This document shows positions 25,803-35,200 of a DNA stretch of 64,000 nt, piece after piece (the first letter of the stretch is position 1; each line of letters starts with the position of its first letter). A program made the position numbers and the translations under genes. The stretch is from Coxiellaceae bacterium (GTDB lineage: Bacteria > Pseudomonadota > Gammaproteobacteria > Coxiellales > Coxiellaceae). The stretch spans positions 60,311-124,310 of the forward strand of contig JARGNX010000009.1 of NCBI GenBank assembly GCA_029210045.1. Direction: 5' to 3'. The notes under the pieces were generated by a model. That model was not told the origin of the DNA and made no database searches. It was given only the letters and a program-made list of their open reading frames with translations.

Positions 25803-26839
25803 GGTTTTTCCCTCATAGCTAGTCCGCAGGCAAGCAGGGTTGAGGGTGAGATCAATTCAAAGTTTGAGGAGTCTAGTGCGTTGCTGACGCTCATTTTACT
25901 GAGCGGGTCGGCAATAATGACTTCTGCGCCTAATGATTGTGATAACAATGCCTGCGATTCTTTAACGCAAGCCAGTGTGCCACTAAGCACTAAACCTGCT
26001 AAGGGTTGGCGAGGTTGTTGGGCTTGATAATATTGCCATTGGCGTTGTACTTGCTCAACAGCTTTACGCAATTCATTGGTGCGATTCTCATCAGGCATGG
26101 GTGTGGAGTCGCTATTGAATGCTGCCTCGATAACGTGAGATAAGCCGGTGCCTTCAACGTGTTGATGGTGGTGATAAGTTACTTGATCATTGTTACCAAC
26201 AATAAATAAAATATAGCGCGAATTTATATGGGCCATGGCTATGGGTTTTTCTTGCCAGCTTTCAGGAATGTCGGATTGAATTAGCGATAAAGCACGGTGT
26301 AAGGCTAGGTAGTCGATATCAACAATCACGGGAGGTAACTTGGCTGTAGTAAAGGCTTCAACACGTTTAGTGATTTGTGATTTACGTCCTGCGATTAACA
26401 GCGCTTTTTTTGATTCTTTGCCGGGTAATGGTTCGTAGTCGATCATGAGGTCATTGCTTAATTGCGTAAAAGCTTGTTTGGCCTCTTGTAACGCGGCAGC
26501 TTCTTGTTGCGTGTCGGTGAGCTTGTTATTCAATTTTATGAGTTTGCTCATGGTGAGTGCGGTAGGCGTGGCGATGACACTCGAAGCTTGTTTTAAATGG
26601 GCTAGCGTTCTTAATTCATTCAGTGTTTCAACCAGTAATTCTGGTTTAACGAGTACTTCATTATTGAAGCTGTCTCGGTTGTTTTTGATAGAGGTTAATT
26701 GCTTCAGTTTGTACTGCTTTTTTTCGGCCTGAAGCTGCATCAATATCGAATACTTTGAGGACACGTCAATGCCGACCAATGGACCATTATCATTTTTTTT
26801 ACTGCTGCTTGACAGCTTCAACCATTTGAATTTGGTCAT
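25799..26839 (-). CDS. pilM: Type IV pilus assembly protein PilM
   Basis: Actin-like cytoplasmic ATP-binding protein that recruits PilN and forms the cytoplasmic ring. The 346 residues contain VGIDVSSKYSILMQLQ (phosphate-1-like loop), VDIDYLALHRAL, a strand pair around PIAMAHINSRYILFIV, and GLVLSGTLACVKESQALLSQSLG near the C-terminus, the layout of the PilM/FtsA-like fold. The N-terminus is somewhat extended and the family's glycine motifs are degenerate, so it is a diverged PilM. It is the first gene of the leftward pil operon, divergent from the minor-pilin operon. Confidence 0.9.
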   Translation of the reverse strand: MTKFKWLKLSSSSKKNDNGPLVGIDVSSKYSILMQLQAEKKQYKLKQLTSIKNNRDSFNNEVLVKPELLVETLNELRTLAHLKQASSVIATPTALTMSKLIKLNNKLTDTQQEAAALQEAKQAFTQLSNDLMIDYEPLPGKESKKALLIAGRKSQITKRVEAFTTAKLPPVIVDIDYLALHRALSLIQSDIPESWQEKPIAMAHINSRYILFIVGNNDQVTYHHHQHVEGTGLSHVIEAAFNSDSTPMPDENRTNELRKAVEQVQRQWQYYQAQQPRQPLAGLVLSGTLACVKESQALLSQSLGAEVIIADPLSKMSVSNALDSSNFELISPSTLLACGLAMREKP

Positions 26840-26958
26840 ATTATATCCATGTCGTATCTGGGCTCCCTGGGTACACTAATAATATACCCTTAGTTTCAGA
26901 CTATAATTTAGATAAGCCTAGGAAACAACTATAAATTTTAATGATGGACGGATGAAAA
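26840..26958. promoter_or_regulatory. Divergent promoter region between pilM and fimT
   Basis: This 119-base gap must hold promoters for both pilus operons. TATAAT at 26902-26907 is a good -10 box for the rightward operon; no convincing -35 box is seen. The region GGGTACACTAATAATATACCC at about 26869-26889 has 5-base outer dyad arms and AT-rich -10-like sequence on the minus strand. A shared regulator is plausible but not shown. Confidence 0.4.
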
Positions 26959-27453
26959 ATGGTTAGGAAACTGAAAGCGATTACTTCAATTGAGGTGTTA
27001 ATTGCGATTGCGATCGTAGCGGTGCTGGTTTCTTTGGCAATTCCGCAATACTTCACCTATATCGAAGATACACGCATTCGACACGCTGCTGAAGATTTGT
27101 ACCACAAAACAATGTGGGCACGCTCAACAGCAATAAAAAATACACAAAATGTGACGGCGGTTGTACAAACAGGAGGCAGTTGGTGTTACGGCTTTACGAC
27201 TGCGGCGACTTGCGACTGTAATACAGCGGGTAGTTGCACTTTAGGTGCTTACCAAAGTGGTGATTATCCGAACACTACGATGAGTGCTTCAGGTATTGGC
27301 GCAAGCACAGTGTATGAATCGACGCGTGGCACGGTATCGGTTCCGGGCACGCTTACTGTTAGCGCAGGTGGTCAATCAGCCAGTGTGGTGATTAATAAAA
27401 TGGGGTTATCACGAATATGTGGTACGAATGTTGCGGGGGTTAAGGCATGTTAG
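26959..27453 (+). CDS. fimT: FimT/FimU-like minor pilin (GspH family)
   Basis: Prepilin of 164 residues with leader MVRKLKA and core ITSIEVLIAIAIVAVLVSLA with Glu at +5, then IPQYFTYIEDTRIRHAAEDLYHKTMWARSTAIKNTQ, the helix pattern of GspH/FimT pseudopilins. The globular domain is Thr/Gly-rich with several Cys (GGSWCYGF, ATCDCNTAGSC, RICG, KAC), implying disulphides. The residue before the cleavage point is Ala, not Gly. It is first in the minor-pilin operon and overlaps pilW by seven bases. FimT in related bacteria binds DNA for uptake; no such role can be shown here. Confidence 0.85.
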   Translation: MVRKLKAITSIEVLIAIAIVAVLVSLAIPQYFTYIEDTRIRHAAEDLYHKTMWARSTAIKNTQNVTAVVQTGGSWCYGFTTAATCDCNTAGSCTLGAYQSGDYPNTTMSASGIGASTVYESTRGTVSVPGTLTVSAGGQSASVVINKMGLSRICGTNVAGVKAC

Positions 27454-28112
27454 GTTGTCGACATACTGAGCATGGATTCACTTTGATCGAGCTAATGGTG
27501 GCATTAGCGGTGAGTTCGTTTGTGTTGCTTGGCGTCATTGGTTTATATCTTGCTAGCTCTAAGCACAATAAAATCAATATGGAAATAAGCAAGCTTGATG
27601 CAGAAATGCATACGGTGTTGTCTATGATAGAGGCTGATGTTCGACCAGCAGGGTATTGGGCAGCCGCTGGAACTTCTACCACGAATCCTTTTATGGTGAC
27701 TGGTTCAACTGACTTATACACCAATCCAGGTGAAGACTGTATTTTAAGTAGTTATGACAAAAATGATGATGGGGTTGTGGCAGCGATCAGTTCGGCCAGT
27801 GATGATGAGCGTTATGGCTATCGTTTAGTTAATGGGGTTATACAGTATCGACCATGGGGTGCGGCATTTGATTGTAATGCGGCGACCAATGTCTGGACAA
27901 ATCTAACAGACCCAAACACAACTCAGTATACCCAGTTCATTGTTTCGCCTTATTACACAATAGTTGATATTGATGACGGCGGTGCAGGCACTGATGTGTT
28001 AATCATGCGTAATATTACTATACACGTGCGAGCGCAGGTGGTTGGGAGACCGGGAACAGATAGAATTTATATTAGAAATATACGGGTGCATAATGATAAA
28101 TACGTACCATAA
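27447..28112 (+). CDS. pilW: PilW-family minor pilin
   Basis: Prepilin of 221 residues with leader MLGCRHTEHG and core FTLIELMVALAVSSFVLLGV, Glu at +5 and canonical Gly before the cut. The following LDAEMHTVLSMIEADVRPAGYWA is characteristic of PilW minor pilins, which form part of the tip-priming complex with PilV, PilX and FimU. The C-terminal part has NITIHVRAQVVGRPGTDRIY, the final strand region of this family. It overlaps the FimT gene by seven bases and the PilX gene by 20. Confidence 0.9.
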   Translation: MLGCRHTEHGFTLIELMVALAVSSFVLLGVIGLYLASSKHNKINMEISKLDAEMHTVLSMIEADVRPAGYWAAAGTSTTNPFMVTGSTDLYTNPGEDCILSSYDKNDDGVVAAISSASDDERYGYRLVNGVIQYRPWGAAFDCNAATNVWTNLTDPNTTQYTQFIVSPYYTIVDIDDGGAGTDVLIMRNITIHVRAQVVGRPGTDRIYIRNIRVHNDKYVP

Positions 28113-29208
28113 ACAGCGTGGCGTGGCCACGTTAGTTGTCACCAGCATTTTATTGTTCTTGGTAACAATAGCGTGCTTCTATAGTGCGCGTGCGATTCTC
28201 ACTGAGCAGCAAGTGGTCAATAATGCCGTTTATCATGAGCAGGCTTATCAGATGGCGCAGGCAGGCTTGGATTATGCTCAGGGTCATATGATTTGGCAAG
28301 GTACGGCTGTGGCAGATGGGACGGTATTAGCAGGTGCAGTAGCGGGTGGCGGTACTTATTCTGTAACGATTAATCATATTGGCGGAAGTAATGATATTGT
28401 GCAATTTACGTCTACGGGTACCAGTGCAGATGGCCAAGCAAATAAAGTGCTAATGGAAAAGGCCATGTTAATTGGAAATCCAGGTTTAGGGGCATTTAAT
28501 ATTGCGATTAAATCGAGCGGTGTTGTTGATATCAACGGAACCTCGACCATTATTAATTTATCAAATGATGAAACCATTACTTCGGGCGGGATTACTGATA
28601 TAGGGGGGAACTCAACAACGGTATTATCATCAGGCGTTAGTTCGGATAAGAACACGTTAGCTTCAGATGTAAACCCTAATGATGCTGTGTTAGCTGCAAC
28701 CAGTGATGCTGATTTGTTTGATAATCATTTTGGTATGGCTCTTACAGATTTTCAACCCATTGCGGATAGTTCATTCAGCTCAACGGGGAACACAAATTAT
28801 AATACTCAGTTGAATGGAAAGGTAGGTGAAACCATTTGGATTGATGCGGGAGGTGGAACGGCTGATATCAATTCATCAACAGTCATTGGTTCACCTGCGC
28901 AGCCCGTGACATTGGTAGTAAGCAACGGTGATTTAACTGTGGAAGGTAGTGCCACTATATATGGCTCAGTCATCACCAGTGGTGAATATAGCATGGCGGG
29001 TAATAGTGAGGTATATGGCATTGTGTATGCCGGCGGTGATTCTTCGATTAGTGGTGCTAGCATTATTGAGGGTGGGTTAATCATCGGTGGTGATTTAGAT
29101 ATACGTATTAGTGGTCGAATAAAATATGTGCAAGCTAATATTCAGAGCTATGGTGCGTCAGGTGGTACAGAATACAGCCGCCTAACCGGTAGCTGGAAAG
29201 ATTTTTAG
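28093..29208 (+). CDS. pilX: PilX-like minor pilin with C-terminal beta-repeat domain
   Basis: About 371 residues, roughly twice the usual PilX. The N-terminus (HKQRG, then VATLVVTSILLFLVTIACFYSARAI) fits PilX/GspK-type prepilins, which lack Glu at +5, and is followed by EQAYQMAQAGLDYAQGHM, the standard PilX N-terminal signature. From ~150 on, the chain is Gly/Ser/Thr/Ile-rich with short alternating repeats (GSATIYGSVITSGEY, GNSEVYGIVYAGGD, GASIIEGGLIIGGD), suggesting a beta-solenoid. ATG 28093 overlaps pilW; an earlier in-frame start at 28042 lies within it and is less likely. It could serve as the pilus-tip domain. Confidence 0.8.
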   Translation: MINTYHKQRGVATLVVTSILLFLVTIACFYSARAILTEQQVVNNAVYHEQAYQMAQAGLDYAQGHMIWQGTAVADGTVLAGAVAGGGTYSVTINHIGGSNDIVQFTSTGTSADGQANKVLMEKAMLIGNPGLGAFNIAIKSSGVVDINGTSTIINLSNDETITSGGITDIGGNSTTVLSSGVSSDKNTLASDVNPNDAVLAATSDADLFDNHFGMALTDFQPIADSSFSSTGNTNYNTQLNGKVGETIWIDAGGGTADINSSTVIGSPAQPVTLVVSNGDLTVEGSATIYGSVITSGEYSMAGNSEVYGIVYAGGDSSISGASIIEGGLIIGGDLDIRISGRIKYVQANIQSYGASGGTEYSRLTGSWKDF

Positions 29209-29229
29209 TTAATATGAGAGGTTAGTGTA

Positions 29230-29670
29230 ATGCAGTGGAGGATGGCAGCAGTCAGTTTAATTGAGGTCTTGGTGGCCTTGGCTGTGTTGTCGATTGGTAT
29301 AGTGGCGCTAATGAAATTTCAGGCGAATATCACGACTGATAGGTTGATATCTGCACAGCAGGCGGAGGCGTTATCATTAGCACGCGGTATGATGGGTGAA
29401 ACACGCCATGATCAAAATCATTTCCTGACGGAGATACCAGGAGGGCCAAGCTTTGGTGAGCCAGTGTCGGGCAGCAGTACGCACATTGCTGGCACGACGA
29501 CTTATACACTCAGTAGGGTGATTGTGGATAATGCTACACCAGAATATAAGCAAATTACGGTAACAGTTTCTTGGACCGACCCAAAGGGAGTGACGCGAAA
29601 TGTGACGATTGGGTCTAAAATAGCCAGTGTGGATCCAAATAAAGTCGGTGAAGTGATGACGGAGTTATAA
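29230..29670 (+). CDS. pilV: PilV-like minor pilin
   Basis: Prepilin of 146 residues with leader ending RMAA and core VSLIEVLVALAVLSIGIVAL with Glu at +5, then MKFQANITTDRLISAQQAEALSLARGM, typical of PilV minor pilins. The second half ends in a strand pair (YKQITVTVSWTDPKGVTRNV) seen in PilV and type II secretion GspI proteins. The -1 residue is Ala. GAGAGG precedes ATG 29230 by about ten bases. It stands 21 bases after the PilX gene and five before a second PilV-like gene. Confidence 0.85.
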   Translation: MQWRMAAVSLIEVLVALAVLSIGIVALMKFQANITTDRLISAQQAEALSLARGMMGETRHDQNHFLTEIPGGPSFGEPVSGSSTHIAGTTTYTLSRVIVDNATPEYKQITVTVSWTDPKGVTRNVTIGSKIASVDPNKVGEVMTEL

Positions 29671-29675
29671 GCCTT

Positions 29676-30077
29676 ATGGTAAAGATAAAGGAAGGAGTGA
29701 GTGTCTTTGAGGTGTTAATCGCATTAGCGCTAATAGTGGCTGGTGTCATAGCGTTTGTTGAAGGCAAAGAAATGATCATATACAAAAGCACCGCTTCTCC
29801 GCAGCAATTTGCAGCATTATCCCTTGCGCGTGATCATTTAATTCAGTTACAACAGGCGAATGATAAGCCTGCTACTGGCTCCACAGTAGTGAATAGTAAC
29901 TCAACCCGTTATACTGTTAGCTGGACTGAAGAGACCTATACCAACCCTGATAATAAGGTGATGTTTGTGTCGGTAGCGTGGGAGGGCGGTAAAGGTGTTC
30001 AGCAATCGGTAGGATTGATTGATGATATTAAACTGAAGAAGTCTACAGTAAGAAGCGAGGTGGTGGATGAGCTATAA
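29676..30077 (+). CDS. Second PilV/GspI-like minor pilin
   Basis: Prepilin of 133 residues with leader MVKIKEG and core VSVFEVLIALALIVAGVIAF with Glu at +5 and Gly before the cut. It shares with the preceding gene the layout helix-QQFAALSLARDHL-strands, ending with VMFVSVAWEGGKGVQQSV, so it is probably a diverged duplicate of the PilV-like gene, or the equivalent of another minor pilin. The gene begins five bases after its neighbour and ends 11 before the DUF4124-like gene. A specific symbol is not justified. Confidence 0.8.
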   Translation: MVKIKEGVSVFEVLIALALIVAGVIAFVEGKEMIIYKSTASPQQFAALSLARDHLIQLQQANDKPATGSTVVNSNSTRYTVSWTEETYTNPDNKVMFVSVAWEGGKGVQQSVGLIDDIKLKKSTVRSEVVDEL

Positions 30078-30088
30078 GGGGTTGCCTC

Positions 30089-30706
30089 ATGTTATGGCGT
30101 AGTATAACGATATTATTAATGAGTGCTTTTTTAGTGGGAGCTAATGCTGATATTTATCGCACTGTGTCACCTGATGGCTCAGTGGTTTTTACCGATAAAA
30201 ATGTTAATGGTGATGCTGAAAAAGTGAAGTTAAAACCCGTAAGCGTTTCTAAGCCAGCAACTGAGGTTACTTTAACGCCACAAGATTTACAGTTACCCGC
30301 TAAAACCACCAGTAGTGCTGATGGTTACTATACGTCGGTTAAAATCATGACGCCACAAGATGGGGATACCTTATGGAATCAACCGAAAACACCTGTAGTG
30401 GTAGGTGTTACGCCACCATTGCAACCAGGCGATAAGGTGCAATTGAAAATGGATGGTAAAGTGGTGCGTACTAATACCACTGGTTCGTTTGAGTTAGATT
30501 ATGTTGAACGCGGCATACACACCTTTGAAGCGCAGGTATTAAATGCACAAGGAAAAGTGTTGCGTTATTCCAAAACAATCAAAGTCTATGTGCAACGTAC
30601 TGGGCTTAATAACCGGGCGGGTAAGCTGAATGTAACCTTCATTCGACCCAGTGGGTCGTATAGCCTTGCTAACCTTGCTAGTCTTATTGCAGGAGTAATA
30701 AAGTGA
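30089..30706 (+). CDS. Secreted DUF4124-like protein in the pilus operon
   Basis: A 205-residue exported protein: signal peptide (SITILLMSAFLVGANA), then a DUF4124-like segment (DIYRTVSPDGSVVFTDKN) common in envelope proteins, a Lys/Pro/Thr linker, and an Ig-like beta domain (~90-175) with IMTPQDGDTLWNQ, VGVTPPLQPGDKVQLKMDGK and GIHTFEAQVLNAQGK. Its function is unknown; a periplasmic factor acting on peptidoglycan or pilus is plausible from context. The stop overlaps the pilT start by four bases, so it belongs to the minor-pilin operon. Confidence 0.75.
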   Translation: MLWRSITILLMSAFLVGANADIYRTVSPDGSVVFTDKNVNGDAEKVKLKPVSVSKPATEVTLTPQDLQLPAKTTSSADGYYTSVKIMTPQDGDTLWNQPKTPVVVGVTPPLQPGDKVQLKMDGKVVRTNTTGSFELDYVERGIHTFEAQVLNAQGKVLRYSKTIKVYVQRTGLNNRAGKLNVTFIRPSGSYSLANLASLIAGVIK

Positions 30707-31722
30707 CTTTAGATGAACTATTAAAAATTACCGTGGAGCGTAATGCTTCTGATTTACATCTCTCTGTTGGTGAATCACCGGTAGTTCGGATTGATGGAAC
30801 GTTAGAGCGTTTAGACGACCCTGAGCTGACGCAGGAGCAATTGCTAGGTATGATTGAGGGTATTTTAAATGATGGACAACAGAAAGTGTATCATGATGAA
30901 CTAGAAACCGACTTGAGTTACTCGATTGAAAACCTCGCTCGATTTCGTGTCAACGTATTTCATCAGCAACGCGGTGTAGCGGCTGTATTTCGTGTGATTC
31001 CTGATGAAATTCCCACATTTGAAGCATTACGCTTACCTGAAATTTTACATTCATTGTGTGCGCTACCGAATGGTTTGTTGTTAGTGACAGGGCCTACAGG
31101 TTCTGGTAAATCTACAACACTAGCCGCTATGGTGGATTCGATTAATGAAAAATACCATCATCATATTATTACCATTGAAGACCCCATAGAATTTACTTAC
31201 CATAATAAAAATTGTTTGATCAATCAGCGTGAAGTAAAAAAAGATACGTTGAGCTTTAATGCGGCGTTACGATCTGTGTTGCGTGAAGATCCGGATATTA
31301 TCCTGGTCGGTGAGTTACGAGATTTAGAAACCATTCGTTTAGCATTGACTGCTGCTGAAACAGGGCATTTAGTGTTGGCTACCTTGCATACAAATTCCGC
31401 CGCTAAAACCATTGATCGTCTGATTGATGTGTTTCCTACGGGTGAGAAAGATATGATTCGTGCGATGTTATCAGAATCTTTACGTGCGGTTATTGCGCAG
31501 ACTTTATTGAAAAGGATTGGTGGTGGCCGTATTGCGGCACAAGAGATTATGATATGTACTCCTGCGATTCGAAATCTTATACGTGAAAATAAAATACCGC
31601 AAATTTACTCAGCTATTCAAACGGGTAAGGCTGTGGGTATGCGCACGATGGAGCAGCATTTGGTTGAGTTGGCGGAAGCGCAGTTAATTGAACCGGTTAA
31701 GAAAACTGATCAAGCTGCTTGA
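30703..31722 (+). CDS. pilT: Type IV pilus retraction ATPase PilT
   Basis: Hexameric cytoplasmic ATPase that retracts the pilus, powering twitching and DNA uptake. The 339 residues have a PAS-like N-domain (RNASDLHLSVGESPVVRIDG), Walker A GPTGSGKS at 130-137, an Asp-box segment IEDPIEF, Walker B DIILVGELRDLET, the histidine-box GHLVLATLHTN, and near the C-terminus AIRNLIRENKIPQIYSAIQT, which contains the AIRNLIRE motif specific to PilT. The tetracysteine of PilB is absent. The start is GTG 30703, preceded by AGGAG and overlapping the upstream stop by four bases. pilT usually sits apart from minor pilins; here it ends their operon. Confidence 0.96.
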   Translation: MTLDELLKITVERNASDLHLSVGESPVVRIDGTLERLDDPELTQEQLLGMIEGILNDGQQKVYHDELETDLSYSIENLARFRVNVFHQQRGVAAVFRVIPDEIPTFEALRLPEILHSLCALPNGLLLVTGPTGSGKSTTLAAMVDSINEKYHHHIITIEDPIEFTYHNKNCLINQREVKKDTLSFNAALRSVLREDPDIILVGELRDLETIRLALTAAETGHLVLATLHTNSAAKTIDRLIDVFPTGEKDMIRAMLSESLRAVIAQTLLKRIGGGRIAAQEIMICTPAIRNLIRENKIPQIYSAIQTGKAVGMRTMEQHLVELAEAQLIEPVKKTDQAA

Positions 31723-31724
31723 TC
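31708..31724. terminator. Palindrome over the pilT stop codon
   Basis: GATCAAG-CTG-CTTGATC is a perfect 7-base stem with a 3-base loop and includes the pilT TGA. There is no T-run after it, so it may be a weak terminator or a 3'-end stabiliser. Confidence 0.35.
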
Positions 31725-31799
31725 GCATTCACCTAATTATTGTTGAATTTTATAACAATGCATGTACACTGACTCCTTCAAATAATGTGGGAGTATCTG

Positions 31800-32201
31800 A
31801 TGAAGAGTATAATAGTTTCTGCTGTAGCGCTATTGGCCGTAAGTAACATCGCAATGGCTGGCCATCCATTTTTGCCAAATGGCAAATTTATCAATAATTC
31901 AAATACAAATTTGCATATCATGCAGCCAAGACAGTACTATTCAATTCAAAATCTTTGGCGTGATTTAATACCTGCTTATACGACTATCCCGATGGAAATT
32001 TACGTTACTAACTCGCGTAAACCTATTCCAGAGAATGCGATAACGACCTTTCAGTTAGTACCGACTAATAGCCATGATCCAGCTTGTGTGTACACGGTGT
32101 ATTCTCGCGGCAGTATGATTACATCAAATAATACAGAGGTATGCCAATACCGTCGTAATGGCAACGAAGGCTTTGTGTTTATATATAATTACAAAGGTTA
32201 G
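31800..32201 (+). CDS. Small secreted protein of unknown function
   Basis: A 133-residue exported protein that I do not recognise. It has a clear signal peptide (KSIIVSAVALLAVSNIAMAG), then an Asn/Tyr/Pro-rich domain of predicted beta-strands with two Cys (PACVYTVY, EVCQYRR) that could pair in the periplasm. ATG 31800 gives the signal peptide and follows GGGAG; an in-frame ATG at 31785 precedes that site. A plausible promoter (TTGAAT 31743-31748, TACACT 31765-31770, spacer 16) lies upstream, so it is probably transcribed by itself between pilT and purL. Confidence 0.7.
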   Translation: MKSIIVSAVALLAVSNIAMAGHPFLPNGKFINNSNTNLHIMQPRQYYSIQNLWRDLIPAYTTIPMEIYVTNSRKPIPENAITTFQLVPTNSHDPACVYTVYSRGSMITSNNTEVCQYRRNGNEGFVFIYNYKG

Positions 32202-32280
32202 TCAATAGGGCGGCAGTTACTCTATTCCGATCTATGGTCAAAAATGCTATAGTACCGGCGTCTCTAAACAGGGTAAGAAT

Positions 32281-35200
32281 ATGCTGATATTTGTAGGCCG
32301 TCCGGCTTTGAGTTCCTTTAGGCAGCAACAGCTGCAAACACCATTCCAAGCGCGTTATATTTACTGTGTCTCGCGTAAAGCGGGTGCGGTGGTAAAGCAA
32401 GATGATTTGATGGCTTTATTGCAGGCGGATGAGCTGGTGAGCAGTTTAAGCTGTGATGATGGCTTTTGTGTTGTACCGCGCTTGGGCACGATTTCACCAT
32501 GGTCATCGAAAGCGACAGATATTGCACAATACTGTGGTTTCGATGGGGTGGATCGAATTGAACGCGGTGTATGGTATCAATTTGGTCAATCTTGGGATGG
32601 CTTAGACGGCGAGCAACGCAAGCACGCTGAGCATGTATTGCACGATAAAATGACAGAGTCGGTGATTGATCAGCCGCATCAGCTGAGCCACATATTTACA
32701 GAAAGTAAGCCGCAACCGTTAACGCATATTCCCCTGATAGCTGATGGCCGTGAAGCCCTTGTTGAGGCCAATCAGCAAATGGGTTTAGCTTTATCTGATG
32801 ATGAAATTGATTATTTGTTTGATGCTTATCAAGACTTAGGTCGTGATCCGACGGATGCTGAGTTAATGATGTTTGCGCAGGTGAATTCTGAGCATTGCCG
32901 TCATAAGATTTTTAATGCGGTGAATATTGTCGATGGGGAAGTATCGGACTATTCATTATTTGCAATGATACGCAATACCTATAAGCAACACCCCGATAAA
33001 GTGGCGGTGGCCTACAGTGATAACTCGGCTGTGATAAAGGGGCCGATGGCTAATCGTTTTTACGCAGATCCAGCGAGTAAGGCTTATCATCAGTGCGATG
33101 AGTTAGCGCACTATGTGTTTAAAGTAGAGACGCATAATCACCCAACTGCGATATCACCATTTGCAGGTGCTGCAACGGGCTCCGGGGGTGAGATTCGTGA
33201 TGAGGCGGCGACGGGTCGTGGTGCACAAGCGAAAGCGGGGTTGAATGGTTTTTCGGTATCGCATTTGCATATACCGGATATGGTGCAGCCATGGGAATTT
33301 TGCAGTGGCAAACCGGCTAATACGGCATCGGCATTACAGATTATGTTAGAAGGCCCGATTGGCGCGGCCGCTTTTAATAATGAATTTGGTCGACCTAATT
33401 TATGCGGCTATTTTCGTAGCTGTGAAATCACATTAAATACTGATTTTGGTGAGGTGGTACGTGGTTACCATAAGCCGATTATGATTGCTGGTGGCTTAGG
33501 CCAGATTCGCGATCAGCAAGTTAAGAAGCATGCGTTAGTAGCAGAGACCTGTTTGATTGTATTGGGTGGGCAGGGTATGCCGATTGGTTTGGGTGGCGGT
33601 GCTGCTTCATCCATTAGCTCAGGTGATAATAAGGCTGATTTAGATTTTGCTTCGGTGCAGAGAGCTAATCCAGAAATGCAGCGTCGCGCGCAGGAAGTCA
33701 TTAATACCTGTTGGGCTATGGGCGAAGATAATCCTATTGTCAGTATTCATGATGTGGGTGCTGGTGGTTTATCGAATGCAATGCCGGAATTGGTAGAAGC
33801 GGATGACTTGGGTGCGTATTTAGATATTCGCAAGGTGCCCATTGATGCGCCGGGTATGAGCCCGTTAGAGATTTGGTGTAATGAATCGCAAGAGCGTTAT
33901 GTATTGGCGGTTGATAAGCAGCATGTAGAAGCGTTTAAGGCCATTTGTCAGCGTGAAAGATGCCCTGTTGCGGTGTTGGGGCAAGCCACAGTGTCTAAGC
34001 AATTGCAGGTAGAAGACCCTTTGTTAAAGCAAGATGCTGTGCATATGCCCATGGATGTATTGTTTGAAAAAATTCCGCCATTAGAGCGTGATTTAAAGGC
34101 TGCGCATTATTATAAACCTCAGCCCTTTGATTTTTCTGGTGTTGAACTGGATGAGGCTATAAAGCGTGTGCTGCAATTTCCAGCCGTTGCAGATAAATCC
34201 TTTTTGATCACGATAGGTGATCGCAGTGTGACGGGTATGGTGGCGCGCGATCAAATGGTGGGACCATGGCAAGTGCCAGTGAGTGATGTGGCAGTGACCG
34301 CAAATAGTTTTGAAGGTTTTGGCGGTGAGGCGATGGCGATGGGTGAGCGCGCACCGGTGGCGTTATTGCACCATGCAGCGTCAGCACGTTTAGCGGTGGG
34401 TGAGGCAGTAACAAATATGGCCGCAGCTGCAATTGATGATATCAGTGATTTGGTATTATCAGCGAACTGGATGGCGGCAGCAGATTACGATGGTGAAGGT
34501 TTAGGCTTGTATGAAGCGGTACAAACGGTCGGTATGGAATTGTGTCCGGCATTAGGCATTGCTATTCCGGTGGGTAAAGATTCATTATCGATGCGGACCA
34601 AGTGGCAGCAGGGTGGTCAGGCGCGTAGTGTGACCTCGCCATTATCTTTGGTGATTAGCGCGAGTGCTTGTGTGACAGATATTCGCAAGACATTAACGCC
34701 GCAATTACGTACTGATCGAGGCGATACCGAACTATTGTTATTGGATTTAGGCAAAGGCTCTAATTGTTTGGGTGCCTCGGCATTAGCTCAGGTATATGAT
34801 CAATTGGGTGATCGTCCGGCTGATATTGATGACCCGCAAGCATTAAAAACATTCTTTAGTGAAATACAGCGTCTTAATCGTGAAGAGTCTATTTTAGCGT
34901 ATCATGATCGTTCCGATGGTGGTTTGTTGGCAACGATAAGTGAAATGATGTTTGCTGGCGGTGTTGGTGTTACTATCGATTTTGATACGAAAGATACAGC
35001 ATTATTAGCAGCAATATTTAACGAAGAGTTAGGTGCGGTGATTCAAGTATCAAAGCATCAAAGTGCAGCGATACAGCGCCAATTGTGTGAAGCCGGTTTG
35101 AAGGCGTGTGTGCATGTGATCGGTTATTTAAATGATCAAGATGAGTTGCATATTAACGCTTGTGGTGAACGTGTTTATAAACAGTCGCGAACAGCGTTGC

